Assembly (NCBI RefSeq): GCF_905147365.1
Contig: NC_056417.1
Location: 5,912,501 to 5,976,500 of the forward strand
Direction: 5' to 3'
Length of the DNA stretch: 64,000 nt
Source: Aricia agestis
Taxonomy: Eukaryota; Arthropoda; Insecta; Lepidoptera; Lycaenidae
The notes beneath the pieces are model-generated. The model did no database searches, was not told the DNA's origin, and saw only the letters and a program-made list of their open reading frames with translations. Below, piece after piece: positions 43,971-56,233 of the stretch (position 1 is the first letter of the stretch; each line of letters begins with the position of its first letter). The translations under genes and the position numbers were made by a program.

Positions 43971-44220
43971 CAACCAAAGGACGAATCTCGAAATCTCGCC
44001 CCATATCGTCCAATACAAAATTTAAATGTCAAGCAACAAAAAACTGTTTAAGCTAAGATTCAGAAATAGCTAGCTTACTAAGCTAGTCAGCTAGCTATTT
44101 TTAAATCTTATAGCTACACTATAATATATACTTACTATATTCCAGGATCGATAGCAGCTGCGGTTCTTAAACTTTTTGGGTGGCGGAACCCTTTTTTGAC
44201 GGACCCTCAAAAATAGAGAA

Positions 44221-44345
44221 TGCCCTCTTAAAAGGCCGGCAACGCACCTGCAGCTTTTCTAATGTTGCAGGAGTCCATGGGCGACGGTAGTTGCTTTCCA
44301 TGAGGTGACCCGTTTGCTCGTTTGCTTCCTTATTTAATAAAAAAA
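44221..44345 (-). repeat. Dispersed repeat R1, inverted 5' part
   Basis: Reverse complement of the R1 5' part (compare 60915-61020). It contains CTCTTAAAAGGCCGGCAACG and CCATGGGCGACGGTAGTTGC and ends in an A-run. Confidence 0.65.
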
Positions 44346-44669
44346 AAAACAATGAAACTATGTCTTTGAATGAATTGTTTCCCTGCTGGTGTCTGATATG
44401 TGATGATGATTAATGTTTGGCATAATATAGACTTTAAGGCCGGCCAGCAAAGAGATAGAAGAACATTGCTTGATGGTAAATAAAACTTTAATGCAACACC
44501 AGAAGAGCAACAGGTGCCATTTCAAGCTTCACCGCATTTGAGGCCTCCTATACCCCCATAGTTACCGACAGACAGACAATCAAAAATTCTTCAAGGGCAT
44601 ATCCGGAGTGACTCAACATAATATATCGGACGGAACGGAATAAATGTATGGCTGGTCTCCACCTAACAT

Positions 44670-44948
44670 GGGCGTACCCAGGTTCTGGGCCAGGGGGGGG
44701 GGGGGGGGGGGGGCAAATTACCCAGGTTCTGGGCCAGGGGGGGGCAAATCAGATTTTTCATAAGCTAGGTGTTTATAAAGAATAAAAAATTAATAATTTT
44801 TTGTTGTAAAAATATTGTATTGCAAACAAATGGCAAAAATTCGTTCTTAATTTTTAATTTTTATAGATAAAAGTACTAGATAATATACTTAGTAGGAACG
44901 TCAACATGATCCAGGGGGGGGAAGCTGCCCCCCCCTGCCCCCCCCTCG
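44670..44948 (+). repeat. Repeat with poly-G tracts; inverted copy at 63027-63282
   Basis: CCCAGGTTCTGGGCCAGGGG occurs twice in tandem with G-runs (one of about 20 G). About 150 bp of AT-rich DNA follow, then ATGATCCAGGGGGGG, AGCTGCCCCCCC. The whole unit reappears inverted at 63027-63282, including the tandem CCAGAACCTGGG part. It may be a MITE whose G-rich ends have expanded. Confidence 0.65.
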
Positions 44949-44949
44949 G

Positions 44950-45205
44950 TCTAATATTATAAATGAGAAAGTATGTCTGTCTGTCTATCTGTCTGTCTGT
45001 CTGTTCTACTTCACGCCCAAACCGCTGAACCAATTTTGCTGAAATTTGGTATTGATATACTTTGAGCCCCGGGAAAGGACATAGGATACTTTATATCCCG
45101 GGAAAATGTACGGTTCCCGCGCGATAATCGATTTTTGGCGCAACGGAGTTGCGGCGCTATCTCGTAATACTATAAGTGCGAAAGTGTGTCTGTTCTCTCT
45201 ATTTG
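44950..45205 (+). mobile_element. Lep1-like Helitron, plus orientation
   Basis: TCTAATATTATAAATGAGAA then (GTCT)n, the core CCGCTGAACCAATTTTGCTG, and CGCGCGATAATCGATTTTTGGCGCAACGGAGTTGCG. Immediately after comes a second partial 5' end (actataagtgcgaaagtgtgtctg). Confidence 0.6.
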
Positions 45206-45404
45206 TTACATTTTTAAGCTTTAACTGTTAACCAAGTAAATAAGCCCGTCGATCGTGGAAAACATAAAAGAATTTCTATTGTGTCTCGGTCATCGGTGAC
45301 CATATGGGGCTTGATGAATTAATGGAGAATAGAGATACATTTTGTTTGGACCTCAAGCATCTCCATCCTCTCATCTCTGCAAACCTTCAAGAAGAGAACC
45401 TCTT

Positions 45405-45548
45405 AAGAGGGAATATCCTCTTAAGAGGCCGGCAACGCAACTGCAGCTCTTCTAATGTTGCGAATGTCCATTGGCGACGGTAGTTGATTTCCATCAGTTG
45501 ACCCGTTTGCTCGTTTGCCCGGGCCCCTCATTTTATAAAAAATTAAAA
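45405..45548 (-). repeat. Dispersed repeat R1, inverted
   Basis: CTCTTAAGAGGCCGGCAACG and TTGGCGACGGTAGTTGATTT match R1 in reverse. About 50 bp later a CCTAGGGAAAGGACATAG segment belongs to another repeat. Confidence 0.6.
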
Positions 45549-46245
45549 AAAATCTTATTTTCCCTAGGGAAAGGACATAGACACGATTTTTTCTACTCGT
45601 TTTTACTGACAAACTTTCAAAATCTCGTAGCGCCCCACCAGCGCATACGAGTGGTACCTCACTACCTGTGCGTCTAATCTATTAGTACCTCAGCTGTCTA
45701 AGTACCTATATTAAACACATGTTGTGTAAAGTTTGTTTATAGTAGTTACACACGGCGCGGCGTACCGTGACGTCTTCCTTTTCCGAGCTCGGTGAAACGT
45801 CGTTGCGTAAAACTGCTGAAATTTCTACGCCCTAATGGTAAAACTTAGGTCCTGGTGGAACACTGGTCAGTGCAGCCCTGGATTTAATTAGGCCGTACAG
45901 GCCGCGGCCTAGGGGTGGCAGCCGGCAGCGGCCTAGGTGGGCGGCAGATTTCGTACATGGGGCAGCGGAAACAAAGTGGCCTACACTAAAAAAACAGCAC
46001 TGGGTTAGTCGTCTTCGCAATAAAGTCATTTTATACATGGGACACGTCCTAAATTCACTCGGACAAAAGGGGCAAAGCATTGATACGAAACCTACTTAAA
46101 ACGTACAAAGCTAATTACTACCGATCGGCCCACTGAATCCCTTGAAATTTACAGGGTACAATTGATTTAAGTGTCACTTATTGCTATGCACTGTCATCTA
46201 CATTTGAGCCTATTTAGGTCCCGAAAGCCATGTAAGAAGTTTTAG

Positions 46246-46740
46246 AAGAATAAAAATCGGCCAAGTGCGAGTCGGACTCGCGCATGAAGGGTTCCGTACG
46301 GGTATAGAGTTAGAGTGAAAGTAGACAAAAAATTGTGTTTTTTGTATGGGAATAAATATTTACTTTATTTTAATTTTATTAATTATTATTAAAGTACAAT
46401 TAAGTACAAGTAATTTTTATTAATTAGTATAATTAAGAATTTTGTGAAAATTTCAAGTGCCTGTTACCATTATTGATTACAAGCAAAAAATGCCAAAAAA
46501 ATCACGTTTCTTGTATGGGAGCCCCCCTTAAAATAGTATATTATATTAACTTTATTTTATTTTAGTATATTTTGTTGTTATGGCGGCAACAGATATACAC
46601 AATCTGTGAAAATTTCAGTAGTCTAGCTATAGCGGTTCTTAAGTTACAGCCAGGAGACAGACAGACAGACAGATAGACGGACAGACAACGAAGTCTTAGT
46701 AATAGGGTCCCGTTTTTACCCTTTGGGTACGGAACCCTAA
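46246..46740 (+). repeat. Dispersed lepidopteran repeat (GGCCAAGTGCGAGTCGGACT family)
   Basis: It begins AAATCGGCCAAGTGCGAGTC and ends CTTTGGGTACGGAACCCTAA after a GACA microsatellite. The first part recurs near 52840 and the second, inverted, at 2575-2765. This text is widespread in Lepidoptera; I think it is a retrotransposon 3'-end derivative, without proof. Confidence 0.65.
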
Positions 46741-47354
46741 CAAATGATGCAATGATATAATACATTTTCCTTAAAAAGTAGAGTCTGAGCCCTGAGGTGT
46801 CCGAGCTCAGTTAACAACAAGTCCACATGATTTTGTGTCTACATTTTTAAGAAGCTATGATGCCTGAAGCCCTACCCCATAGTCTTCCACTCCACTCGAT
46901 CTTACGCAACCGTAGGCTAGCCTAGCTCGTATTTTTCTAGCTCATCGCGCCATCTTTTTCATGTAGAAACAGCCGGCCGTTTCTGCATTTATTACATAAA
47001 ATTTCATAAACATGTTACATTAAAGTTTAAACTAACGTTAATATTATCATTCACATAGTTAACTGGAATTTAGAACATAGTGCGCGCACATTCTGTTCTT
47101 ACGGAATATCAATTTATTTCATTGCTCAAAAAAATTAATTTCAAAAGCAATTTTTATGCATGTGGGTTATGAAGTTAAAGAAATTGCATATGAGCTATAA
47201 TTAAAATTTATGGCGTCACGGTATGGTTTTTGATTTAGGTAGGTACAGCTGTTTCATCATTGAGACAAAATACTTACTTAGTTTAAAAGTCTCTACCAAA
47301 ACTATCTTAGAACTAAAATACAATCTTGTTATTTTGGTTTAAATATCTTAAGAG

Positions 47355-47545
47355 CAGTGTTTCCTAACCCTTTTCAGCCACGGATCCCTTGGATATCAAG
47401 CAGAGTTTTCTCGGACCCCCTTAATAATAAATACAGCAAAAATAATCCGATTATGTACCTATGGTCCAGATATGTATGACACCACGGACCCTTAAATATA
47501 TTAAAGTACTCGCGGGGTCAGCGAACCTGAGGTTGGGAAACACTG
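47355..47545. mobile_element. hAT-type MITE
   Basis: CAGTGTTTCCTAACCCTTTT at the left is mirrored by AGGTTGGGAAACACTG at the right, the end sequence typical of many hAT MITEs. Flanking 8-mers are similar but no longer identical. About 190 bp, non-coding. Confidence 0.7.
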
Positions 47546-48214
47546 TTTTAGAGCAAAAGGCAAACATGTTTCCAGCATCAGCAGAATTGATGGACGAGGG
47601 GGCAAATATTCTTATTTTTGTCAATGATCTGTAATCGCATAATATTATTATTATCATCATAACATTTCGCAGGTCTATCATCCAGCACCTGAATCCAGCT
47701 ATGCTGGCACTTGCTACTATTTCAGTCCAGCCTTTACGACCACAGACTTTCCTAGAGACTTGAAAAATAAAAAGTCCATAACATAATATTTGCTGCGGAA
47801 ATCTGTACTAAAGCTGATATCAGACGGTTCATTAAATAAGTGCTAAGTACATTTAACTTGGCATGCCTCCATTTGGAATTAATATTTTATTTGTGTTCTT
47901 AAAGTTAAAGATCCAACAACATTTTTTGTTAATTTTTGTATTGACAAAAATTAACAAAAATATCTGATATTACCTTAAGTTAGTTATTTAAAAATATGCA
48001 ATGTCTCTGAGTGCGGTCGTACCTTGACCTAAGTTTGAAATGAGTCCTTCAGTGTAATAACGTGTATAAACTGTAAGTCCCTGTATTTAGCGTCTCCTTG
48101 ACCCTCGCTCGCCGTATTAAATATGCACGTGTGCCTTTACCCAATTCTCTCTAAACTCTACACTCTACAGTCTCTATAAGGGGTGAATTTCTCTGAAAAT
48201 AATTTATATTATGC

Positions 48215-48470
48215 GAAGACCCGCGCGGCTTCGTCTGAGTAAACAAAAAACTTTGCGGGAACTGTACATTACAAAAATATAGCCTATGTCCTTCTCTGGG
48301 GTATAGACCCCAGATAAGGACATAGGATACTTGACCGATTCTTATGTCATTTGGCACAGCTATACAATAGGTATAGCTGTGCCAAATGACATAAGAATCG
48401 GTCAAGTAGTTTATGAGATAAGCGCGTTAAAACAAACTCTTCAGCTTTATAATATTAACTAGTTAGTGCC
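48215..48470 (-). mobile_element. Helitron-like fragment containing an inverted duplication
   Basis: It carries CCCGCGCGGCTTCGTCTGAG and, at the far end, CTCTTCAGCTTTATAATATT. In the middle the segment GACCGATTCTTATGTCATTT...GGTATAGCTG is present twice as a palindrome (48338-48405, arms about 33 bp). A related fragment is at 58390-58555. Confidence 0.55.
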
Positions 48471-49076
48471 TATAGATTTACTCCTTTATCTATTGACCCG
48501 TCACCCGAGCAATTTTAAAAGATAGCCAATCGAAAAATATGTTACTCTATTTTGGTTAAAATCATTCGTGTTTTAACTGTTAACAAAATCTAGCTCGATT
48601 AAAAATGAAAAATGCGCGGAAGAAGGATCTTTGGATCTTATAAACGTACTGTTGTACAGAGAAAGCATTAGAAATCAATCAAGACATTTATGATTTAATT
48701 TATTCGCAATAAAGTCATTTTAATACCTTCCTTTATCTGTAATAGTGTTTGTTACAATGTTAATAACGGGTAAGTTGAACAGACTGATTATGAGGAAATA
48801 AAACCTATTAGCGATAGAACACTGGATCAACGACTCAAGATAAACAGAGTGACGAACAAAAAATCATTAAATTTGTACTTAAATCATTAAATTACCATGA
48901 CATTCTTTCATTAACACCAACCGCCTTAGATTAGACGACAACTGGAAATGACTTACATATTAAATTTTGTTTCATTTCAGTATCGAAAGTTTAAAAAAAC
49001 CTAATGAAATAGAGTTTGACCACCGCACTCAAAGACATGATGATTAAGGTTTGACAGTTAATGTAATGGGGCTGTA

Positions 49077-49263
49077 AGCCCGGCCGCACATTGTTCGAAT
49101 TCTGATCAGAAACAGTTGAATTTCGCCGGACCGCCACCCCGCACACTATCCGAAATATCCTTCCGACGAGTTCGAGCTCACTCGGCTCAGTACAAAATGT
49201 AAGAGACAGCGCGGACGTTCAACTGTTTCTGATCAGAAATTTCGGACAATGTGCGGCCGGGCT
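49077..49263. mobile_element. Palindromic MITE
   Basis: AGCCCGGCCGCACATTGTTC is mirrored by CGGACAATGTGCGGCCGGGCT, and TCTGATCAGAAACAGTTGAA by its complement further in. About 187 bp, non-coding. Confidence 0.7.
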
Positions 49264-49490
49264 AAGTCAAAATCTTCATTTTAAAAGGTAAATAATGTTT
49301 GACTCTGAGCGCGGCAGTGAGTGCGACAGTCAATCAATTTAATTAACATTTAAATGTCTTGATCGTTTAAGTAATATTTGACAATATTAAATGTAAGAAT
49401 ACGAGTACCAAGAAGAATACGAAGATTCTCGAACGCCATTAACATCCTGATTCCTGGTTAAATAACCCTTACGTAAGACTAAGGCGGGTT

Positions 49491-49847
49491 GCACCAACTT
49501 ACTTTAACTATAACTTTAACTACAATGCAAAATGTCAAATCTTTGGTTAAAGTTAAGAATGGACGCCATCAAAACGCCATATTAACCATAACCATAAAGC
49601 TCGACAAGGCTATAAATGTACGTGGCGAAAAAAGGAACTAATGCTGTCATCATACAAAAACGCCATTTTTGACAGTTCTCCTTTACCAGCAGCGCCCCCG
49701 CCCACGTTCTTAAAGCCTTGTCGGACCAGCAATGTCTTCTGTCAAATTCTGTGGTCAGTTAAGGTTAAAGTTAAATTAGCCTTAACTATAACCATAACTT
49801 TGAACATAACTTTAACTTTAACCACGCCTCTGGTGCAACCCAACCTA
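49491..49847. mobile_element. MITE family F, copy 2
   Basis: Inverted relative of 28714-29034. It starts with GGGTTGCACCAACTTACTTT and ends CCACGCCTCTGGTGCAACCC. The arms are made of degenerate TAACTTTAACC repeats. The central part has an extra about 40 bp compared with copy 1. Confidence 0.7.
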
Positions 49848-50978
49848 ACAAAAAATAACAACTTTATTATTATAGAACTGGTAAAATAACTTATATATCG
49901 GAATGCATGAGTCAAGTCTATAGTGATCTTTAATAGTGCATAAACGGACATGCAACATTATACTTTTAGATCAACGATGACTACAATTAGATAATAAGTA
50001 GTATCAACTAGTCAGTTATTGGAACAATCAGTTTTTGCTTAAGGCGCTGTGGTTGTTGCAACTACGTAAAATGGGTTTTTAAAACACGTTTTTAGTAAAG
50101 GAAATGTCATTATTTAAGTATAAAATAAGTACCGTTTTAATATTTAGAAAATTTCCTATACGCAAAGGTATATCAGTATTCAGTGACCAATTTGAAAAAT
50201 TCTGCTCGATAGAAAAAAATCTCAAAGATGACTGCTAAAACGCTGTTTTTCATAATTAAATCATTTTATGGCTAAATTACACACTTTCTAGAAAAAACAA
50301 AAAATGTAGTATATGTGTCGTAAGTCGTAACCTAACGTAAACGATTTGATATATTTGATTTGTGTAATACTAAAAACAAAAGGTTTTTACTCCTATTTTC
50401 TATTATCAAGGCACGCGGCGAGCGCGTAACAGCCACTGTACAGGGCGCGCTGATATGAATGTTATTTTAATTTTCTTAACGTCGATATTCGTACTGACAG
50501 ACATCGACCTGCTTATTTTAGGGACTACTGGGCCTTAAGCGATTGTGATTAAACATGTATTTTGAACATTCTGCAGCTACATTTCTCTACATTTGAATTT
50601 ACAATGTTTTAGAGATTTCGGTTATTGTGCGTACCTACCTACTAAAAACGAACATTTAGGTTATTTTGAGACTGTCCCCTCAACCGTAAAAAGCTTTTTC
50701 AACAAGGGTTTCAATCTAAGGTTTCAATAATGCATAATAATTAGGAATTTCAGTTACTACTCAATTACTTAACCTCCATCTACTGAATCATTTTCAGTTT
50801 TATGTTCCATCGTAAAAGAATGTCATGTACAAACACATGTTTAGTAAACAATATGTCGGTACTCGGTATATACGCGCTGAACATAAATTAAATACATTAT
50901 ATCACCTGTAGAAACAATACCAGATAAATAGCTTACGTAATCTAAGTATATTCTTTGCCTTGCTAAATTATTCGGAAA

Positions 50979-51186
50979 CTAGACGACGCCCGCAACTCCG
51001 TTGCGCGGAAATTCGTTTATCGCTCGGGAAACGTAAAATTTTCCGGGATAATGTATCCTATGTCCTGTCCCGGGACTCAAAGTATCTCCATATGAAATTT
51101 CTGCTAAATCAGTTCAGCGGTTTGGGTGTGAAGAGGTAAAATACAGACAGACACACTTTCACATTTATAGTATTAGTAGGTATGGA
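50979..51186 (-). mobile_element. Lep1-like Helitron
   Basis: Closely similar to 1616-1821: CTAGACGACGCCCGCAACTC at one end, GCGGTTTGGGTGTGAAGAGG, a short GACA tract and a TATAGTATTAGTAGGTATGGAT end. Confidence 0.7.
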
Positions 51187-51667
51187 TGACTAGGCGAATT
51201 ATGGACCGCTTAAGGATCATGGTTCTCCAAAAGTCTCACCCTTCTAAAAACATGAGCCTTTTCTAGCGGGCATTAGCCCAACACATTTCTACTAGGTATT
51301 GCAACCAACCACGAAAACCCTACCCAGAAGATAGGTAAAGTAAAACTATCTTCGAGACGAAGAAAATTAATCAAAGGAAAGGTAGGAGTAAGAAGTATTC
51401 TTATTCAAGTAAAGCGGGATATACGCCAAAGAAAGCCTTGTAAGTTCTTACAGTAATACATCAACAGCACAGATTATAAAGAATTCATTTTATTCAGAGT
51501 AGATATGTACTAGATTTGTCCAAAAGTAGGCAGTGTGCACAGGTAAGTAAATACATAAGGGCAAAATATGTGCGTTGGAGTCATACCTATGAGTCATTCC
51601 ACTCATCACAACAATTGCGAAGGTTTAGGCATACCATTAGATCGCATTGACGTCAGTTTCAAATGTT

Positions 51668-51880
51668 TTATTTTTAAGCTTCGAGCGCGGCGACCGAATC
51701 AAGAAATTCCGTAACGAAAATAACCTAAAACACCCCAGGCGTTGCCAGACTGTGGCACGGTGTTTGTGTGCGTGCGACTAGACGTATGCGAATTATAAAA
51801 TGCATAAGTTGATAAAAATGCTGTGCAATTGCTTTATCGTATCAGTCCCCAAGTGCTACACGTATTTATTTTTTCAAAAC
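51668..51880 (-). repeat. Dispersed repeat, inverted copy of 8163-8357
   Basis: See the + copy beside the BEL element. Here an additional segment (cacccaggcgttgccagactg-like text, about 51725-51750) lies in the middle. Non-coding. Confidence 0.55.
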
Positions 51881-52369
51881 CAAACAATTTTAGGCAACAT
51901 TTTAAACTCTTCCCTTTATTAATCTTACTGTAGTCATAAGTAATAACTTATACTTAAGTCATAAAATTGTGTTTATTATTATAAAGTTTTGTGTCTTGTC
52001 TCAAATTTGGCATGTCCCCCTTCTATGTATAGGATGGAAAAATAAATGTTGCGTCTTGCGATGTACCTACATCTACCTATGAGATCCGAATCCTTTGAGA
52101 TCAAACATTTTTTATCTGAGATTGGCGTTTTTAAAGGTTTTCCCAAGCAGGGATTTCCCGTAGATTCGTCCTGAATAATATAAATCTATTCTCTTTTCGT
52201 ATACGTTTACCGTAAAACTTAAATTATAGTCTGATAATATGAACTTTTCAGATAAGAGAAGGTAAAAAGTTTCATCTTAAGACGTATTAGCTACATTACT
52301 TAAAATAACCTTGTCTGATAAGTTAGAAAAGTCACTTGACAAACAAAAATTGTAGAGCACAAGTGTAAT

Positions 52370-53649
52370 GGGTCCTTCCCGTTTCATACCACTTATTTTT
52401 GATACCGCGGTATGAAACAGCGAAGTACTGTTTTTGAATTGCGTACCGCGGTGCTTGGAGTGGTATGAAACGACGAATTCTTTTTTGGTATGGGTGGATT
52501 CGTACCATGAATTTTATTAAATATTTTTAGTCTAATCACTTATTTATACTGGCGTATAGAAAAGTGGTAACAAGAAGAAATAAAAAAATATTTTGTATAA
52601 AAAAATGTCATTTCTTTCAAAATCAAAAATATATTATATACTATCAGACTTCTAACAATAGAATCACAGCTTGATAACACATCGAACTTAAAAATTAACC
52701 TAACACTATATTATTAATTTTAAATTATCAAAAAGAATATAAATGTACTTATGGTCCGGGAGCTGTCAATCTCAATAGTGCCCTCATAGTGTGCATTAAT
52801 TTTTTTGATGAAAATAGATAGTTTATAAAATACAAATAAAAAACCGGCCAAGTGCGTGTCGGGCCAAGCGCAATATAGGTAGGGTTCCGTAGTACCGCTA
52901 GTTTTTTAAATTTTTGTATGGTTGTGACGTGGGAGAGCCATGCTTCGACACGAATGGGCGGGCTCGATTGGAGAAATACCACGGGCTCACAGAAAACCGG
53001 CGTGAAACAGCGCTTGCGCTGTGTTTCACCGAGTGAGTGAGTTCAACGGAGGCCCACCGCCCAATCCCCTACCCTATTCTCTTCCCTACTCTCCCCTGCC
53101 CTATTACCCTATTCCCTCTTAAAAGGATGGCAACGCAACTGCAGCTCTTCTGATGTTGCGAGTATCAATGGGCGACGGAAGTTACTTTCCATCTGGTGAC
53201 TCGTTTGCTCGTTTCATATTCTTTGATTTATTTCTATTGAATGTGTTGATCTTTTTGAATTTTTCACATCATCAGGTTTTTTTTAATAAAGCACAATAAT
53301 ACTTAGAGTCTTTTCGTATACCATCAATAAATTGCCCAATATGTATTTGGTTTCTCTGAGATTAATTTATTTAATTTAAATAATCAAATAAAATAATAAT
53401 GTGTACTTAATTAATAATAATAATAAATAATAAAATAAAATTAAATAATTTATTATTTTATAATTTATATATTATGTATAGATATTTTGAGCTTGACTGT
53501 ACTAAAATCTGCGCTGCGGTACGAATCGACTAATTCAAAAAAGGTCTTCGCTGTTTCGGACGCCGGTATGAAACAGGCAATTCAAAAACAGTACTTCGCT
53601 GTTTCATACCGCGGTATGAAAAATTTGTGGTATAAAACGGGAAGGACCC
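52370..53649. mobile_element. 1280-bp TIR element with 8-bp target duplication
   Basis: It begins GGGTCCTTCCCGTTTCATAC and ends GTATAAAACGGGAAGGACCC. AGTGTAAT flanks it on both sides (52362-52369 and 53650-53657). Sub-terminal blocks around GCGGTATGAAACAGCGAAGT are repeated in both orientations at the two ends. An 8-bp duplication suggests hAT, P or Merlin-type transposition. No transposase frame remains; R1 and another repeat (52838-53225) are nested within. Confidence 0.8.
52838..53225 (-). repeat. Two dispersed repeats nested in the 1280-bp element
   Basis: AAACCGGCCAAGTGCGTGTC...GGGTTCCGTAGTACCG belongs to the 46246 family. From about 52920 the sequence is R1 in reverse, with both its parts (GAGCCATGCTTCGACACGAA and GGATGGCAACGCAACTGCAG). 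Confidence 0.6.
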
Positions 53650-53861
53650 AGTGTAATATTTTTCATTATTATGGGGCTTAATCATGAAATGTATTATAGA
53701 AAAAACACTTTTCTGCTCTTCTTACCAGAAATATATTATGCTTAATTTTCATGATTATTTTGTATGTATTTGCATTTAAAGTTTAAACTATAAAACTTAC
53801 TACGATATCCCTGTATTAATGAACTTTTAATTACCAGTGTTAGCTTATTTGGATGCTGTCA

Positions 53862-53982
53862 GGAATTAGTCACAAAAATTATATAAATGCAGTCATGTTC
53901 TTGGGAAAATTTAGAACAAGACTGCATTCATAATAAATTTTTTTTTGTTGGTACACAAATGCTTAACAGCGACTATTTCAGG
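53862..53982. mobile_element. MITE family G, copy 1
   Basis: AATGCAGTCATGTTCTTG is mirrored by ACAAGACTGCATTCATAA, and CACAAATGCTTAACAG follows. It corresponds to the palindrome at 62665-62812. Confidence 0.55.
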
Positions 53983-54504
53983 TGGTAAAAGCCGACCCGG
54001 ATATAAATTTTTCAGCCTATGACGTACCTTTGATCCATCGATTTTATGGCGTGTTAGGGTTTCGTGCGGGCTCCACTAAATGTAGTAAATATATTATAAT
54101 TAGCAAGACTTGAAGAAGAAAATTAGGAGTTGTGTATTTGACGTCATTTTACATGACTTGCAAACCGTGGGGTTGAGAAAGGTCATATTATAATAAGGAT
54201 TAAAAGAATCCTGCTTTTGTTATTCCTTTTAAATGCGTATAAACTATTAACCAAACATTTCATACATTAAAAAAAATGTAAGTAAAAGAAAATTTTGTTT
54301 CAGTTTGTATTATTTGTTAGACGGGCTTTGGTTAACTCCAACTTTCTTAGATAAAGATATCAGAAATAAAGCATTATTTAATATTCATTAGGTGTAAGCT
54401 ATAGGGTCAATAATATAAAAAACTAAATTAGTAAGTCGTGTAAGAATTAATTAGTTTTTATAAGCTTTTTTATTTATTTTATTTCAAAAGAAAACTAACA
54501 GCTC

Positions 54505-54691
54505 AAGGTTCACTCGGTGTAACTGGGCGGTAGCGGTCATTGACTCCCTGTCAAAAACTTGTCATTTTCTATACAAAGCCGCGATTGACAACATCTGACA
54601 CCTTATTGTCAATCGCGGTTTATATAGAAAATGACAAGTTTTTGGCAGGGAGTCAATGACCGCTACCGCCCAGTTACGCCGAGTGAACCTT
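54505..54691. repeat. Long near-perfect palindrome, about 85-bp arms
   Basis: AAGGTTCACTCGGTGTAACT at the left end and AGTTACGCCGAGTGAACCTT at the right end are complementary. Pairing continues through GGGCGGTAGCGGTCATTGAC to GCCGCGATTGACAA, with only a few mismatches and about a 15-bp loop. Probably a young MITE. Confidence 0.8.
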
Positions 54692-55015
54692 AGTATAAAG
54701 GTAGGATTAAAAAGTAACAATACAAATGCCAATTAAAAGTTTTAACGACTAGATATTTGTCTAAAATGTACATTTTGGTTGACGTCGAATTGACGCATTG
54801 TGACGAATAGAATTATTATTAAATATTAGGTACGTACTGTTTTCACACAAAACTTACAAGGTAACACAAGCCATTACCTTAAAATTTCAATTATGGCGAT
54901 GCAATTCTTAAGCCTCTGCTACTACTACTATACTTACTTTATAACTTCAGGATAAACACAAGCTCTTTTAGTTTCTATGCTCAAAATTAGGTTTCATTTC
55001 AGTCTTTTTCAGTCT

Positions 55016-55403
55016 TAGTCCGGGCGCGCACTAGCGGCCAAGCCCCAGCGGCCAGGCTGCGGCGGCCATCGAGATAGATACCTTAGTAATTAGTATGAAA
55101 CCGCCATAGACCAGCCGCAACGCGACCAGCGGCCAAACCATACTTTCGATGGCCGCCGCGACCTGGCCGCTAGTGCGCGCCCGGGCTTAGGGCATAGAAT
55201 TAGAACGTAGTACGAACGAAGTATTTTGATATCGTTGGCTTAGGGTCAATTCAGGCTGCACCACGACGCGTGAAGTGCATTTTTTAATTTGTATTTAATT
55301 GACAGACTTGCATGACGTCTCCGGTCTCACGCAATTGATGTCTGTCAAATCCATACAAATTTTGAAATGCTATAACGCGTTGCGTTGCGGTCTGAATTGG
55401 CCC
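55016..55403. mobile_element. Two adjacent MITEs
   Basis: The first (55016-55188) has TIR AGTCCGGGCGCGCACTAGCG and its complement CGCTAGTGCGCGCCCGGGCT. The second (55243-55403) has GGGTCAATTCAGGCTGCACC and its partner GCGGTCTGAATTGGCCC. Both are non-coding. Confidence 0.65.
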
Positions 55404-55551
55404 AGTCAATGTAATACGAAACCAAAATATAGTTTTTTTTAAGTCGAATACCTGCCACACCAGAGACGAATATTAATCATTACTTAAGTCTTAACCATAA
55501 TTAAATGAAGATTTGATGTAAGATTTCATGTATGATGATGTAGATTATAAT

Positions 55552-55676
55552 CTGTCAAACTCTTCATTAAATTGAAGTTTAATCATAATTAAATGTCTCT
55601 GAGTGCAGCAGTAACCACCGTACTCAGAGACATTTAATTACGATCAACCTCCAATTTAATGAAGAGTTTGACAGAT
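55552..55676. repeat. Palindrome around AATTAAATGTCTCTGAGT
   Basis: CTGTCAAACTCTTCATTAAATT and the following bases face their complement (55620-55676) across about 25 bp. A related segment is seen at 48995-49080 (gaccaccgcactcaaagacat). Confidence 0.6.
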
Positions 55677-56000
55677 AATGTATGGAGCTTATGTCAAAAT
55701 GTTGAATTAATTGTATTTAAGTTGCATTTAAGTAATTAATGTTCCACTCTGAGTGGGGCAGTAAGTGTAACATGTATTTAATATTGACGTGCGAAGAAAG
55801 TAAACAAAATAATTTTGTTTACTATTTAATAGTGCTAGAAGCCTTGCCGGTAATAATGTAAATTGTAAGAGCACTGCAGTGTAATTTTGTTTGACTTCAG
55901 CTGTAAGACTCTACATAATATTCTTTCGTGCATACATCGAAAGCTTGAATATTTAAAATATTATAATTAAATTTAATAGATTAAATTATACTCCTATGTA

Positions 56001-56233
56001 CAAGGGCCGATTTTTCAATCGTCAGATAACTTTTACCTAAAGAATAAAATATGACACTATGACATTTTTTCCATATAAAATCTGTCAAAATGCTTAATTT
56101 ATTCCAGTAATTTATCTGACGATTGAAAAATCAGCCCTTGGTTAATTAAATCTATTTTAATAGATTCCCACCTTATCTGACGATTGAAAAATCAGCCCTT
56201 GGTTAATTAAATCTATTTTAATAGATTCCTACC
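56001..56233. mobile_element. MITE with a 61-bp tandem duplication of its right end
   Basis: The TIR is CAAGGGCCGATTTTTCAATC at 56001, mirrored by GATTGAAAAATCAGCCCTTG ending at 56141. The segment 56112-56172 (right TIR plus 31 bp of flank) is repeated at 56173-56233 with one base changed. Confidence 0.75.
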
